From assembly GCF_014155765.1 (NCBI RefSeq), contig NZ_SCKT01000002.1, positions 342,427 to 406,426 of the forward strand: 64,000 nt of DNA, given 5' to 3'. The notes below the pieces were generated by a model. It saw nothing but the letters and a program-made list of their open reading frames with translations. It was not told the origin of the DNA and did no database searches. Source of the DNA: Pantoea dispersa (GTDB lineage: Bacteria; Pseudomonadota; Gammaproteobacteria; Enterobacterales; Enterobacteriaceae). Positions within the stretch are counted from its first letter, which is position 1. Every line of letters begins with the position of its first letter. The position numbers were made by a program, and so were the translations under genes. Below are positions 23,950 through 33,054 of the stretch, piece after piece.

Positions 23950-24861
23950 ATGCTGAGTTTGCGTCAACGCGAACAACGGCAGGCATGGGTGCTGCTGGCA
24001 CCCATGCTACTGGTGATGCTGTTGCTCACCGCCTGGCCGCTGCTGCGCACTATCTGGCTGAGTTTTACCGACGCCGCGCTGATTGGCAGCGGCGGTGAAG
24101 CGCCGCAATGGATTGGCCTGGAGAACTATCTCTACGCCATTACCGATGCGGATTTTCAAACCTCGCTGTGGCGCACGCTCTACTTCACCGTGGTGTCAGT
24201 AGCGATTGAAGGCGTCATCGGCGTGCTGGTTGCGCTGCTGCTCAACCAGAAATTCGCCGGACGTAACGTGTTGCGCGTGCTGGTGATTCTGCCGTGGGCG
24301 CTACCAACCATTGTGAACGCCATGATGTGGCGCCTCAATTTCAATCCGGACTACGGCAGTATCAACGCCCTGCTGACACAACTCGGTATCATCGATGGCT
24401 ACCGCAGCTGGCTGGGGTCGCCGGCTTCCGCGCTCAACGCGGTAATGTTTGCCGACATCTGGAAAAACTATCCGCTGGTGACATTGCTGGTGCTGGCGGC
24501 GCTGCAGTCGGTGCCGGAGGATCTCTACGAAGCGGCGCGGCTGGATGGCGCATCGGCATGGCGGCGTTTTCGTGCCATCACCTTTCCGGCGATTGTTGGC
24601 TCGCTCAGCGTGGCGCTGGTGTTACGCACCATCGACGCCTTTAAGATCTTCGACATCATCTATGTAATGACGCGCGGCGGTCCGGTCGACAGCACCAAAA
24701 CGCTGAGCTTTTACGTCTATCAGGAATCATTCAGCTACTTGCGCGCCGGCAGCGGTGCGGCTTATGCCATGTTAATGACGCTGCTGTGCGCAGTGCTGAT
24801 CACCCTTTACATGCTATTACTGTGGCGGCAGCGCCGTCGGGGAAGTGCCTATGAAGGTTAA
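23950..24861 (+). CDS. Sugar ABC transporter permease (MalF/UgpA-like)
   Basis: 303 residues, six transmembrane helices, with the EAA loop in EDLYEAARLDGASAWRRFRAITFP and YVMTRGGPVDSTKTLSFYVY, both typical of the first permease of carbohydrate uptake systems. Lies 9 bp after the binding-protein gene and overlaps the second permease by 11 bp. Confidence 0.92.
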   Translation: MLSLRQREQRQAWVLLAPMLLVMLLLTAWPLLRTIWLSFTDAALIGSGGEAPQWIGLENYLYAITDADFQTSLWRTLYFTVVSVAIEGVIGVLVALLLNQKFAGRNVLRVLVILPWALPTIVNAMMWRLNFNPDYGSINALLTQLGIIDGYRSWLGSPASALNAVMFADIWKNYPLVTLLVLAALQSVPEDLYEAARLDGASAWRRFRAITFPAIVGSLSVALVLRTIDAFKIFDIIYVMTRGGPVDSTKTLSFYVYQESFSYLRAGSGAAYAMLMTLLCAVLITLYMLLLWRQRRRGSAYEG

Positions 24862-25690
24862 ACTGCGTACCTGCGCTAAATACGCGGCGGCGCTGCTGGT
24901 GGCGCTCTCCGTCGTGGCTCCGATGGGCTGGCTGTTTCTGATGAGCGTCAGCGCCACCAGCGATCTGACACGCGTGCCGCTGGAGTGGCTGCCGCGCCAG
25001 TGGGATTTCAGCCGCTACCGCAGGCTGATCTCGCTGGAACCCGGCCAGCCCGGCGCGCTGTTCCTGCATGCGCTGGGTAATAGCCTGCTGGTGGCAACCG
25101 GCGCAACGCTGGTGTGCCTGCTGCTCGCGATCCCGGCAGCGTTCAGCTTCTCGCGCTATCGCGGCCGTGACGGCTGGCTGTTCGCGTCTCTGGCCATCTA
25201 TATGGTGCCGCCGGTGGCGTTTGTGCTGCCGCTCTACTTTCTGCTGCAGCAGTTCGATCTGCTCAACACCCGACCCGGTTTGATCATCGTGTACTGCTCC
25301 CTGATTCTGCCGTTTCTCACCTGGATGCTGAAAAACCAGTTTGATGCCCTGCCGCAGGATATCGAACAGGCTGCGCGTCTTGATGGACTGCGCGTCTGGC
25401 AGGTGCTGCTGCGCATTACGCTGCCGCTGGCGAAACCGGTGCTGGGCGCGGCGGCGCTGTTTGGCTGGCTGCTGGCGTGGGATGAATTTTTCTACGCCCT
25501 GCTGTTCACCAGCAACATCGCCGCGCAAACCCTGCCGGTCACCATTGCCGGCTTTACCGCAGGCCGCGCCACCGACGATGGGCTGATTGCCGCCGTCGGT
25601 ATTCTGGCGTCGGTTCCTCCTCTCTTTATCGCTATCTGGCTGCAAAAAACGCTGGTCAGCGGCCTTGCCAGTGGCGGGAGCAAAGGATGA
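24851..25690 (+). CDS. Sugar ABC transporter permease (MalG/UgpE-like)
   Basis: 279 residues from ATG 24851, which has GGGGAAG upstream; GTG 24845 would add two codons. The EAA loop is DIEQAARLDGLRVWQVLLRI with the following LPLAKPVLGA, and LFGWLLAWDEFFYALLF closes the domain as in MalG-class permeases. It forms the channel together with the preceding permease. It overlaps the kinase gene by 4 bp. Confidence 0.92.
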   Translation: MKVKLRTCAKYAAALLVALSVVAPMGWLFLMSVSATSDLTRVPLEWLPRQWDFSRYRRLISLEPGQPGALFLHALGNSLLVATGATLVCLLLAIPAAFSFSRYRGRDGWLFASLAIYMVPPVAFVLPLYFLLQQFDLLNTRPGLIIVYCSLILPFLTWMLKNQFDALPQDIEQAARLDGLRVWQVLLRITLPLAKPVLGAAALFGWLLAWDEFFYALLFTSNIAAQTLPVTIAGFTAGRATDDGLIAAVGILASVPPLFIAIWLQKTLVSGLASGGSKG

Positions 25691-26640
25691 TGAGCAATAA
25701 GGAAGCCCGCGCCACGCTCTACGTGGTGGGCAATATCAATGTCGATGTCATCATGGGTACGCTGGACAGCTGGCCGCAGCGCGGCACCGAAGTGATGCTG
25801 CAGCACAGTGAGCTGCGTCCGGGCGGTTCGGCAGGCAACTGCGCGCTGGCGCTGGAAGCGATGCAGGTGCGCCATCGCGCCGTCGCTAATCAGGGCGATG
25901 ACGGCCTCAGCGCATGGCTGGCGAGCCATTTTCCGCACAGCGCGGCGCACTGGACGCGCTACGCCTGCGAAACCTCGCTCACCGTTGGCGTCACGCACTC
26001 CGATCACGAGCGATCGTTCCTCAGTAATCTCGGTCACATTGTGCGGCTCAGCGCGCAGGACGTGCTGAGCCAGCTCCCGGCGCAAGCCAGCAGCGGCGAT
26101 ATCGTGCTGTTGTGCGGCACGTTTCTCTGCCTGCAACTGTATGACGACTATCCGCAGTTGCTGGCCGAACTGCAGCAGCGCGGGTTTATCATCGCCGTCG
26201 ATACCGGCTGGCCGCCGCAGGGCTGGAGCGATGAAGTGCGTGCGCAGTTCGCCCGCTGGCTGCCGCAGTGCGACTGGCTGTTGCTCAATGAAGTCGAAAC
26301 GCTCGGGCTGAGTGGCGCAGATAATCTGCACACCGGTGCGCATCTTCTGGCGCAACGGCTCAGCGGGCGCGGCGGCTGCGTGGTGAAATGCGGTGCGCAG
26401 GGCGCGGGCTGCTGGCAACGTCAGCACAGCCTGCAACAGCCCGCTCGCGCGGTCGCGGTGGTCGACACCATCGGTGCCGGCGACAGCTTTAACGCCGGTT
26501 TTCTTACCGCGCTGCTGCATCAGCAGGATCTTGCCACCGCGCTGCAATGGGGCATTGCGGTGGCCTCACTGGCAATCAGCACGCAGCCACGTCGCTATCC
26601 CGACTGGCAACAACTGCAACTATGCGCACAGGAGTTTTAA
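25687..26640 (+). CDS. PfkB family carbohydrate kinase
   Basis: 317 residues with the two ribokinase-family signatures: RPGGSAGNCALALEAM near residue 40 and VDTIGAGDSFNAGF near 260, where the GAGD aspartate is the catalytic base. Coupled to the permease by a 4-bp overlap and 3 bp before the transporter ATPase. It should phosphorylate the imported sugar in the cytoplasm. Identity (ribokinase, fructokinase or fructosamine kinase type) cannot be settled by eye, and no isomerase or aldolase accompanies it. Confidence 0.87.
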   Translation: MMSNKEARATLYVVGNINVDVIMGTLDSWPQRGTEVMLQHSELRPGGSAGNCALALEAMQVRHRAVANQGDDGLSAWLASHFPHSAAHWTRYACETSLTVGVTHSDHERSFLSNLGHIVRLSAQDVLSQLPAQASSGDIVLLCGTFLCLQLYDDYPQLLAELQQRGFIIAVDTGWPPQGWSDEVRAQFARWLPQCDWLLLNEVETLGLSGADNLHTGAHLLAQRLSGRGGCVVKCGAQGAGCWQRQHSLQQPARAVAVVDTIGAGDSFNAGFLTALLHQQDLATALQWGIAVASLAISTQPRRYPDWQQLQLCAQEF

Positions 26641-26643
26641 ATT

Positions 26644-27726
26644 ATGGCCGGTGTTGAACTCGTTAAAGTGGCCAAGCGCTACGGTAAACAGTCGGTGCTG
26701 CATCCGCTCGACCTGACCATTCCCGACGGCAGCTTTACCGTGCTGGTTGGCCCGTCCGGCTGCGGCAAGTCGACGCTGCTGCGCCTGCTCGCCGGACTGG
26801 AGAGCCTGTCCGACGGCGCGATTCTGATGGATAAGGTGCAGATTAACGATCGCGATCCCGCCGATCGCGACATTGCGATGGTGTTTCAGAGTTATGCGCT
26901 CTATCCGCATCTGACGGTGGCCGAAAACCTGGCATTCCATATGCAGGTGAAGAAGGTACGCCGCGATGAGCAGCAGCAGAAAATCGCGCGCATCGCCGCG
27001 ATTCTTGGCATTGATAAGCTGCTGCAGCGCTACCCGCGCGCTCTCTCGGGTGGGCAGCGTCAGCGCGTGGCGATGGGCCGCGCCATGGTGCGTAATCCGC
27101 AGGTGTTTCTGTTTGACGAACCGCTCTCTAACCTTGATGCCCAGCTGCGCATGGAGCTGCGCGCCGAGATCAAGTCGCTGCATCAGCGTTTCAAAACCAC
27201 CATGGTGTATGTCACGCACGATCAGGTAGAAGCGATGACGCTGGCCGACCAGATTGTGGTGATGAAAGAGGGACGCATCGTGCAACAGGGCGCACCGCTG
27301 GCGATCTACGATCGTCCGGCAGATACCTTTGTGGCGCGTTTTATTGGTTCGCCGCCCATGAACCTGTTACCGGCACAATTGCTGGCGCATGACGGCGTGC
27401 CGGGCGTGCAGTGTCAGGACTGGTGGCAGCCGCTGCCCGCGCAGTGGCAGGCGGTGGCACGGGAACGTGAAGGCGCTGCCGTGACGCTGGGGGTGCGCCC
27501 GCACGATCTGAGCGAAGTGCAGGACGGCGCGCCTGCGATGGTGAACGTGGTGGAGATTACCGGGGAATCAACCCTGCTGCACCTTGACTGGCACGGTCAT
27601 GCGCTGCACATGCAGATGGCCGGACGGCATACGGCCGGCAGTGGTGCGACGCTGCGCATCGGTTTCAATCCGCAAAAAATCCATCTGTTCGATGCCGAAA
27701 GTGGTTTACGCCTGGCGGAAAAGTAA
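26644..27726 (+). CDS. Sugar ABC transporter ATP-binding protein (UgpC/MalK-like)
   Basis: 360 residues. Walker A GPSGCGKST, signature LSGGQRQRVAMGRAM, Walker B FLFDEPLSNLD, switch YVTHDQ, followed by the MalK-type regulatory OB-fold domain (LGVRPHDLSEV, FNPQKIHLFDAESG). It powers the two permeases of this operon and is its last gene. The regulatory domain could allow control by sugar phosphotransferase proteins, as in MalK. Confidence 0.93.
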   Translation: MAGVELVKVAKRYGKQSVLHPLDLTIPDGSFTVLVGPSGCGKSTLLRLLAGLESLSDGAILMDKVQINDRDPADRDIAMVFQSYALYPHLTVAENLAFHMQVKKVRRDEQQQKIARIAAILGIDKLLQRYPRALSGGQRQRVAMGRAMVRNPQVFLFDEPLSNLDAQLRMELRAEIKSLHQRFKTTMVYVTHDQVEAMTLADQIVVMKEGRIVQQGAPLAIYDRPADTFVARFIGSPPMNLLPAQLLAHDGVPGVQCQDWWQPLPAQWQAVAREREGAAVTLGVRPHDLSEVQDGAPAMVNVVEITGESTLLHLDWHGHALHMQMAGRHTAGSGATLRIGFNPQKIHLFDAESGLRLAEK

Positions 27727-27743
27727 GCGCGGTGCGGTTTTCA

Positions 27744-27818
27744 GGTGCCGGGGCGCATCAATGCGCACCCGGCTCAAAGACCTGTTATTACCTTGCAGGG
27801 TCAGCGTTTACGGTGACC
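27744..27818 (+). repeat. Dispersed palindromic repeat, related to the block at 49074-49384
   Basis: GCGCATCAATGCGCACCC is followed after 22 bases by TACCTTGCAGGGTC and then GGTGACC. The same order with near-identical words (ATCAATGCGCACCC, TACCTTGTAGGGTC, GGCGACC) occurs at 49296-49362. Both copies are intergenic. A short GTCAGC/GCTGAC stem with TTTTT at 27800-27835 next to it may terminate the sugar operon. Confidence 0.7.
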
Positions 27819-27845
27819 AGACGGGCTGACTTTTTCCCTCCGGCG

Positions 27846-29255
27846 TCAGCCTTCAGCCGTCACCGGCTGGAACGTCCGACGGTTGACGCTGGTCAGCACC
27901 ACCAGCAGTGCCATCATCAGCAACTCCACCGCCAGCGTACCGCTGATGTCTGCCAGGTGATTACCATGCTGATTGATCTGGGTGAACACGCCGCCGAGCA
28001 GCATCGGTCCCAGTCCCAGCGCCGATTGCTGCACGGTAGACAGCACCGCACTGCCTGCGCCGGCCTGATGATGCGGCACCCCGATCATGCCAATGCGGTA
28101 GAAGGTGCTGACAATAAACGACTGGCCAAAGCCAATCAGCGCGGTGGCCGGAATCAACGTAGCAATGCCCACATGCGGCCACTTCAGCTGCAGCGTCGCG
28201 ATCAGCGCCACCAGCCCGACCATCTGAATCGCACAGCCAGACAGTAACGTGGCACGTTTACCATAGCGCTCAACCATGCGGGTAGTACGCATTGAGCCGA
28301 TAAAATAGGCCGCGCCCAGGGCAATAAACGCGTTGCCGGACTGAAAAGCGGTCATGCCGATGCCGGATTGCAGCGTCAGCGCCACTGCGAACATAAAGCC
28401 GCTCCAGCAGGAGAAGAACAGCACCGCCAGCGTCAGACCAAAACGCACGCTGGAAAGACGCAGCAGCGAGGGCGGCAGCAGCGGCGATCCGCCAGCGGCT
28501 TCCAGTCGCAGCGCGCTGTGGCGCAGCCGATGCAGAAACAGTGGAAACAGCACCAGCAGTAACAGGCACGGCCACGACCAGTGCAGTAGCGGCCCCAGCG
28601 CGAGGGCCAGCATCAGACAGCCGATCGCGCCGGCCAGCAGCAGCGTACCGCTCACATCCACCGGCACGCGCTTGAGGTTATGCGTTTCCGGTACGAAGCG
28701 GCGCGCGGTCAGCAGGACAAACAGGCAGATCGGCAGGTTGATGAGAAACACGCTGCGCCAGCCGTAGCCGCCAATATCAGCTTTGATCAAAAAACCGCCC
28801 AGCACCTGGCCAATAATAAAAGCCAGCCCGCCGATACCGCCGTACAGACCAATGGCCCGCGCATGCGCCCTGCCCTGCAGCGTAACGTGCAGCGTGGCAA
28901 GAATCTGCGGCACCATAAAAGCGGCGCCGACGCCCTGCAGCGCGCGCGCAAACATCAGCATGCCGACGCTGTTAGCAATGCCGCACAATAATGACGCAAT
29001 GCCGAAGATCCAGACGCCGGCTAAAAACACGCGACGGCGGCCAAAGTTATCGCCCAGGCGTCCGCCCATCGCCAGACAAATAGCAAAGGCGATACCGTAC
29101 ACCGCCACGATCAGCGCCAGCGCGATCGGCGAGGCACGCAGCGATTGTGCCATCGCATCCAGCGCGACGTTGACTATGGAAAAGTCGATCATCGGCAATA
29201 GCTGCCCGGCCAGCAGGACCACCAGTCCTGCACGTTGAAGTTGCGATGTCTGCAT
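27846..29255 (-). CDS. MFS multidrug transporter, 14-TM (EmrB/QacA, DHA2) type
   Basis: A protein of 469 residues from ATG 29255, preceded by AAGG; an in-frame extension to 29297 lacks a ribosome site. LLPMIDFSIVNVALDAMAQSL in helix 1 is the DHA2 motif D1, and the region MGGRLGDNFGRRRVFL is the MFS loop 2-3 motif. About 14 hydrophobic segments. Divergent from an XRE-family regulator 115 bp away that probably controls it. Export of a toxic organic compound is the likely role. Confidence 0.87.
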   Translation of the reverse strand: MQTSQLQRAGLVVLLAGQLLPMIDFSIVNVALDAMAQSLRASPIALALIVAVYGIAFAICLAMGGRLGDNFGRRRVFLAGVWIFGIASLLCGIANSVGMLMFARALQGVGAAFMVPQILATLHVTLQGRAHARAIGLYGGIGGLAFIIGQVLGGFLIKADIGGYGWRSVFLINLPICLFVLLTARRFVPETHNLKRVPVDVSGTLLLAGAIGCLMLALALGPLLHWSWPCLLLLVLFPLFLHRLRHSALRLEAAGGSPLLPPSLLRLSSVRFGLTLAVLFFSCWSGFMFAVALTLQSGIGMTAFQSGNAFIALGAAYFIGSMRTTRMVERYGKRATLLSGCAIQMVGLVALIATLQLKWPHVGIATLIPATALIGFGQSFIVSTFYRIGMIGVPHHQAGAGSAVLSTVQQSALGLGPMLLGGVFTQINQHGNHLADISGTLAVELLMMALLVVLTSVNRRTFQPVTAEG

Positions 29256-29370
29256 AGCGTTAACCTTGTTTTTAGTTTCACTACGGCATAGCATCACCTA
29301 ACCGTTAAACGGGTACCAGTTCTTGATTATCATGGTATAAATTCTACCCGTCTCGTCTGGAGAGCTGCTG

Positions 29371-30225
29371 ATGAGCACCGCGCAAACCCTTACCCCCGCT
29401 GAGCTGAACAACCGTAAATTACTCGGTACCTTTTTACGTACGCGCCGCGAGAGCCTGGATCCTAACCGCCTCGGTTTACCGCGTATGCGTCAGCGCCGCA
29501 CGCCGGGTTTACGCCGTGAAGAGGTGGCGCAGCTGGCGGATGTCGGCGTCACCTGGTACACCTGGCTGGAACAGGGGCGCGATATCAAAGCCTCCACCAA
29601 AACGCTGACGGCCATCGCCAGCGCCCTGCAATGCAATGATGTTGAGACGCAGCATCTTTTCTCGCTGGCCGGACACACTCTGCCATCGACGCGCGTCGCT
29701 GCTGCCTGCTGCAAACTCGCCGGACATAATCAGCAAATGCTGGATGCCATTCAGCTGCCGGCGATCATCGAAACGCCGCGCTTCGATATCCTCGGCTATA
29801 ACCAGGCGTGGTGTGCGCTGATGGGCGTCGATTTAGCCCAGATCGCGCCGGAAGATCGCAACTGTATCTGGCTGGCGTTCAACCATGCCGGCTGGCGCAA
29901 TGTGATGACCGACTGGGACGAAGTGATGCCGCAGATGGTGGCGATGTTTCGCGGTCAGATGGGCGAGCATCTGGGCGATCCGCACTGGGAGAGCTTCCTG
30001 GCGCGATTGCTGAACAGTTCCGATGAGTTCGCGCACACCTGGCAGCGCTACGAACTGGGCAAGGTGGAAAACCGCGTAAAACGCTTTTACCGTGCCGAAG
30101 TAGGCGAAATGACCCTGCGCCAGAACAACTGGTGGTCGGCGTCACGCAACGGTGACCGCCTGCTGGTGTACGTGCCGGATGATGCCGCCAGCGCAGCGGC
30201 GCTGCAACAGTTAACGGCGCGCTGA
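29371..30225 (+). CDS. XRE family regulator with MmyB-like ligand domain
   Basis: 284 residues. LGTFLRTRRESLDPNRLGLP and RRTPGLRREEVAQLADVGVTWYTWLEQGRDI form the helix-turn-helix characteristic of the MmyB-like group, followed by a PAS-like ligand domain (DILGYNQAWCALMG, VKRFYRAEVGEMTLRQNNW). These regulators usually control an adjacent exporter or oxidoreductase; here that is the divergent MFS pump. The half-sites ACGGGTA (29309-29315) and TACCCGT (29345-29351) in between may be its operator. Confidence 0.87.
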   Translation: MSTAQTLTPAELNNRKLLGTFLRTRRESLDPNRLGLPRMRQRRTPGLRREEVAQLADVGVTWYTWLEQGRDIKASTKTLTAIASALQCNDVETQHLFSLAGHTLPSTRVAAACCKLAGHNQQMLDAIQLPAIIETPRFDILGYNQAWCALMGVDLAQIAPEDRNCIWLAFNHAGWRNVMTDWDEVMPQMVAMFRGQMGEHLGDPHWESFLARLLNSSDEFAHTWQRYELGKVENRVKRFYRAEVGEMTLRQNNWWSASRNGDRLLVYVPDDAASAAALQQLTAR

Positions 30226-30263
30226 ATCCTGCCGCTTTCTTAACATGTCAGGCTGAAGGTGTT

Positions 30264-30302
30264 TATACGTTGTATCAACATCATCACGGCTATACAATGT
30301 AT
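30264..30302 (+). promoter_or_regulatory. mazEF promoter with palindromic repressor sites
   Basis: -35 TTGTAT (30270-30275), 17-bp spacer, -10 TACAAT (30293-30298). The -10 lies inside the palindrome ATACAATGTAT (30292-30302), and TATACGTTGTAT overlaps the -35 side. This is where a MazE/MazF complex would bind for autorepression, as in E. coli. Confidence 0.6.
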
Positions 30303-30324
30303 ACACATTCTTCGGAGGCCTGTT

Positions 30325-30570
30325 ATGACGACCGTCACCTTAAAGAAATGGGGCAACAGTCCCTCGATTCGCATCCCGTCCAGCGTGATGCAATCCGCGT
30401 CGCTCAGCGTGGACGATAAACTGGAACTCAGCGTTGAAGATGGCAAACTGATCCTTGTGCCGCTCAGGGAAAAGGTGTATTCACTGGACGCTCTGCTGGA
30501 CGAGATCACCGACGATAACGTCCATGATAAAATTGATTTTGGACCTTCAGTGGGCAAGGAAAGAATCTGA
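30325..30570 (+). CDS. mazE: MazE antitoxin
   Basis: 81 residues from ATG 30325 behind a strong CGGAGG site. TTVTLKKWGNSPSIRIPSSV is the AbrB-type swapped-hairpin DNA-binding fold, and the acidic tail DEITDDNVHDKIDFG is the segment that wraps around the toxin; both follow E. coli MazE and the length matches (82). One-base overlap with mazF (TGATG). It neutralises MazF and autoregulates the operon. Confidence 0.93.
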   Translation: MTTVTLKKWGNSPSIRIPSSVMQSASLSVDDKLELSVEDGKLILVPLREKVYSLDALLDEITDDNVHDKIDFGPSVGKERI

Positions 30571-30902
30571 TGGTGTCACGTTTTGTTCCCGATGCAGGCG
30601 ATCTCATCTGGCTGGATTTTGATCCCACCCTCGGCCATGAACAGGGCGGCCATCGTCCTGCGGTTGTGCTGAGTCCCTTTGCCTATAACAACAAGGTTGG
30701 CATGTTGTTGTGCGTCCCGTGTACCACCCAGGTCAAAGGCTATCCTTTTGAAGTTTCCCTTACCGGTAGCCGTGATAGTGTGGCGCTGGCCGATCAGGTC
30801 ACCTCCATCGACTGGCGCGCCAGAAAAGTGGTGAAAAAAAGCCATGTGACCGCCGACGAACTGAGTGAGATTCGCGCTAAAGCTAAAGCGCTGATTGGCT
30901 GA
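30570..30902 (+). CDS. mazF: MazF endoribonuclease toxin
   Basis: 110 residues, close to E. coli MazF along the whole length: MVSRFVPDAGDLIWLDFDP, GHEQGGHRPAVVLSPFAYNN, LCVPCTTQVKGYPFEV and ALADQVTSIDWRAR. The active-site Arg of HRPAVVLSP and Thr of PCTTQ are kept. An mRNA interferase, probably of the ACA class. The intact toxin-antitoxin pair would favour retention of the replicon in daughter cells. Confidence 0.94.
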   Translation: MVSRFVPDAGDLIWLDFDPTLGHEQGGHRPAVVLSPFAYNNKVGMLLCVPCTTQVKGYPFEVSLTGSRDSVALADQVTSIDWRARKVVKKSHVTADELSEIRAKAKALIG

Positions 30903-31007
30903 CGTCGGTTATCTTTGCCATCGCCACCGATAAGAATGTCCTGCGCTATCCCCAACCTTATTTATCCTGACTATGCTTATCAGACGATAATAAATTCAGG
31001 AGAGCGC

Positions 31008-31181
31008 ATGAAACTACTTTATTTCGTTTCGCTTATTGCTGCAGCCGGTTATTTACTGGCTTTCTTACCTAAACTGCGCACCCGTCGCGAGCCTGTGGCT
31101 TATTGGGGGTGCTGGGCTTATTTAGGTCTGAACGCGGTATATTGGGCAGTATTTGCGTTTCGCTATTATTTTCTGCGCTAA
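31008..31181 (+). CDS. Small two-helix membrane protein, unknown
   Basis: A 57-residue protein starting MKLLYFVSLIAAAGYLLAFL, then a basic loop (PKLRTRREP) and a second hydrophobic, aromatic-rich segment (YWGCWAYLGLNAVYWAVF). CAGGAGAG lies at ideal distance before ATG 31008, which argues for real translation; a longer frame from 30915 is not supported. Two membrane helices with a cytoplasmic loop are predicted. I do not recognise the family. It may form a unit with the unknown gene 29 bp downstream. Confidence 0.7.
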   Translation: MKLLYFVSLIAAAGYLLAFLPKLRTRREPVAYWGCWAYLGLNAVYWAVFAFRYYFLR

Positions 31182-31210
31182 CCATGGTAACGTCATGAAG
31201 GAGTTATGTT

Positions 31211-31558
31211 ATGTCAGAAAACAATCGCGATCGGATGCCCTATCTACTCTATTTTTCCCGTCAGCGTTTACTGGTGGAAAATATTGATGGCCACATCGTT
31301 GATATTGGCGGTGCGGAAAGAGTGGGCGATCGTTATCGCTGGCAGCTTGACGGTAAAGATGCCGGGGGAGAAACGGAGCAGGAAGTGGACGAATTACTGG
31401 CCGAGGTGGAAAAACACCTGAGCTTTTTGTTCGTCGATGGCCAGTTTACCAGCCTGCCCGATGTCAGTGCTGATTATGGCGATCGGCTCGACAACGCGCC
31501 CTCACAGCAAATTGCACTACCCGAGCTCAACGACCGCGATGAAGACATCGTGCGTTAA
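31211..31558 (+). CDS. Hypothetical acidic protein
   Basis: 115 residues, rich in Asp and Glu, no signal peptide and no membrane helix. AAGGAG precedes two ATG codons; the one at 31211 opens the long frame. Sequence features: MPYLLYFSRQRLLVENIDGHIVDIGG, an acidic helix TEQEVDELLAEVEKHL and a C-terminus LNDRDEDIVR. Not recognised. It lies after the small membrane protein in the same direction. Confidence 0.65.
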   Translation: MSENNRDRMPYLLYFSRQRLLVENIDGHIVDIGGAERVGDRYRWQLDGKDAGGETEQEVDELLAEVEKHLSFLFVDGQFTSLPDVSADYGDRLDNAPSQQIALPELNDRDEDIVR

Positions 31559-31568
31559 GCCACAGAAG

Positions 31569-31590
31569 CAGGCTGCCGTCAGGCAGCCTG
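31569..31590. terminator. Hairpin between convergent genes
   Basis: CAGGCTGCC, loop GTCA, GGCAGCCTG: a perfect 9-bp stem between the acidic hypothetical gene and the convergent dehydrogenase. No U-run follows on either side, so termination is plausible but unproven. Confidence 0.45.
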
Positions 31591-31597
31591 TCAGCAC

Positions 31598-32791
31598 TCA
31601 GGTCGCCGGCGTGGTACTGGCCATACCGGGCACCAGAATCACTTTGCGGCAATCCTCTTTGCGTTTTTCAAAGATTTCATAGCCGCGCGCGGCCTCTTCC
31701 AGCGGCATATGGTGCGTCACAATCTCTTCCGGCGTCAGCAGCCCTTGCTCAATCAGCGACAGCAGGCGCGGTAAATAGGCCTGCACATGCGTCTGGCCCA
31801 TTTTAAACGTCAGTCCTTTATCGAATGCATCGCCAAACAGGAAGCCGTGGATAAAGCCGGCATACACGCCCGGCACGCTGACCACACCGCCACGGCGCAC
31901 TGCCGCAATACACTGCCGCAGCGCCTTCCCGCTGCTGCCCTCCAGCTTCAGATTACTCATCACCGTTTCCGTCAGGCTGCCCTTGGCTTCAAAACCTACC
32001 GCATCGATTACCGCATCAACGCCCCGGTGGCCCTGGGTATGATCAATGATCCAGCCAGCAGGATCGTCGATTTCGTCAAAATTGATCGGCGTAACCCCAT
32101 AACGCTGGCGGGCAAATTCCAGTCGATAAGCGTTGTGGTCAATCATAAAGATCTCTTCCGCCCCTACCAGGCGCGCGCAGGCGGCGCTCAGTAACCCGAC
32201 CGGGCCGGCGCCAAAAATGGCGACGCTGGAGCCTTTATCCAGCCCGGCATTTTGCACTGCCTGCCAGGCGGTGGGCAGGATATCGGAGAGAAACAGCACT
32301 TTCTCATCCGGTAGCGCCAGCGGCACTTTAAACGGCCCGACATTGGCTTTTGGTACCCGCACATATTCCGCCTGGCCGCCCGGCACGCCGCCGTACAGTT
32401 TGCTGTAGCCAAATAACGCTGCAGGCGGGGTAATATTTTTCTTGTTTAAAATAGCACCGCGCCCGCTATTGGTATTTTCACAGGCCGCATACTGATGCAG
32501 ATGACAAAAGAAACAGTCGCCACAGGCAATAACAAAGGGCACCACAACGCGATCGCCAATTTTTACGTTGGTAACCTCACTTCCCGCTTCGACCACTTCA
32601 CCCATAAATTCGTGACCAAATATATCACCGTGATCGGTACCGGGAATTTTCCCGCGATAAAGATGTAAGTCGGAGCCGCAAATTGCCGTCGCGGTGACGC
32701 GTAAAATAATGTCGTCCGGCTGCTCTAAAATCGGGTCAGGAACAGTTTCAACGCGCACCCGATGTGGGCCATGATAAGTTAACGCTTTCAT
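31598..32791 (-). CDS. Zinc-dependent alcohol dehydrogenase (glutathione-independent formaldehyde dehydrogenase-like)
   Basis: 397 residues of the medium-chain dehydrogenase family. Catalytic zinc region [13 protein letters not shown] and [13 protein letters not shown]; structural zinc [15 protein letters not shown] (C-x2-C-x2-C-x7-C); NAD-binding [20 protein letters not shown]. The insertions and the segment [15 protein letters not shown] fit the FdhA-like subgroup acting on formaldehyde or threonine-like alcohols. Stands alone. Substrate uncertain. Confidence 0.87.
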   Translation of the reverse strand: MKALTYHGPHRVRVETVPDPILEQPDDIILRVTATAICGSDLHLYRGKIPGTDHGDIFGHEFMGEVVEAGSEVTNVKIGDRVVVPFVIACGDCFFCHLHQYAACENTNSGRGAILNKKNITPPAALFGYSKLYGGVPGGQAEYVRVPKANVGPFKVPLALPDEKVLFLSDILPTAWQAVQNAGLDKGSSVAIFGAGPVGLLSAACARLVGAEEIFMIDHNAYRLEFARQRYGVTPINFDEIDDPAGWIIDHTQGHRGVDAVIDAVGFEAKGSLTETVMSNLKLEGSSGKALRQCIAAVRRGGVVSVPGVYAGFIHGFLFGDAFDKGLTFKMGQTHVQAYLPRLLSLIEQGLLTPEEIVTHHMPLEEAARGYEIFEKRKEDCRKVILVPGMASTTPAT

Positions 32792-33054
32792 AATCAGCTC
32801 CTCATAAATAAGCGTAACGAAAGGCTGTCTTTATTTAACCTGAATCGCTTAAGCCTGGTAGTAATAGTCGAATAGGCAAGCGTATCGGTATCGGGTGCAG
32901 AGCGGGGTCCGGCGCAGTTGCGCTTTGTGCGATATCTCGCAGAGAGGCATTTCTTACAGTAACGGCTAAAAATAATACTGGATATGCAAACAGTATATTG
33001 TATACTTATCCAGCAGTCTGATGGACTGTTCCACGTTTGTAAGAGGTGATACTG

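Noticed and set aside
25492-26547. 351-codon frame opposite the PfkB kinase
   Set aside because: Shadow of permease and kinase genes with unmistakable family motifs; its translation is compositionally odd (Gln/Arg-rich) and has no ribosome site.
32940-33054. LexA-like box (ACAGTATATTGTATAC) before the antirepressor
   Set aside because: The CTGT and ACAG halves are in the wrong order and spacing for a LexA site.
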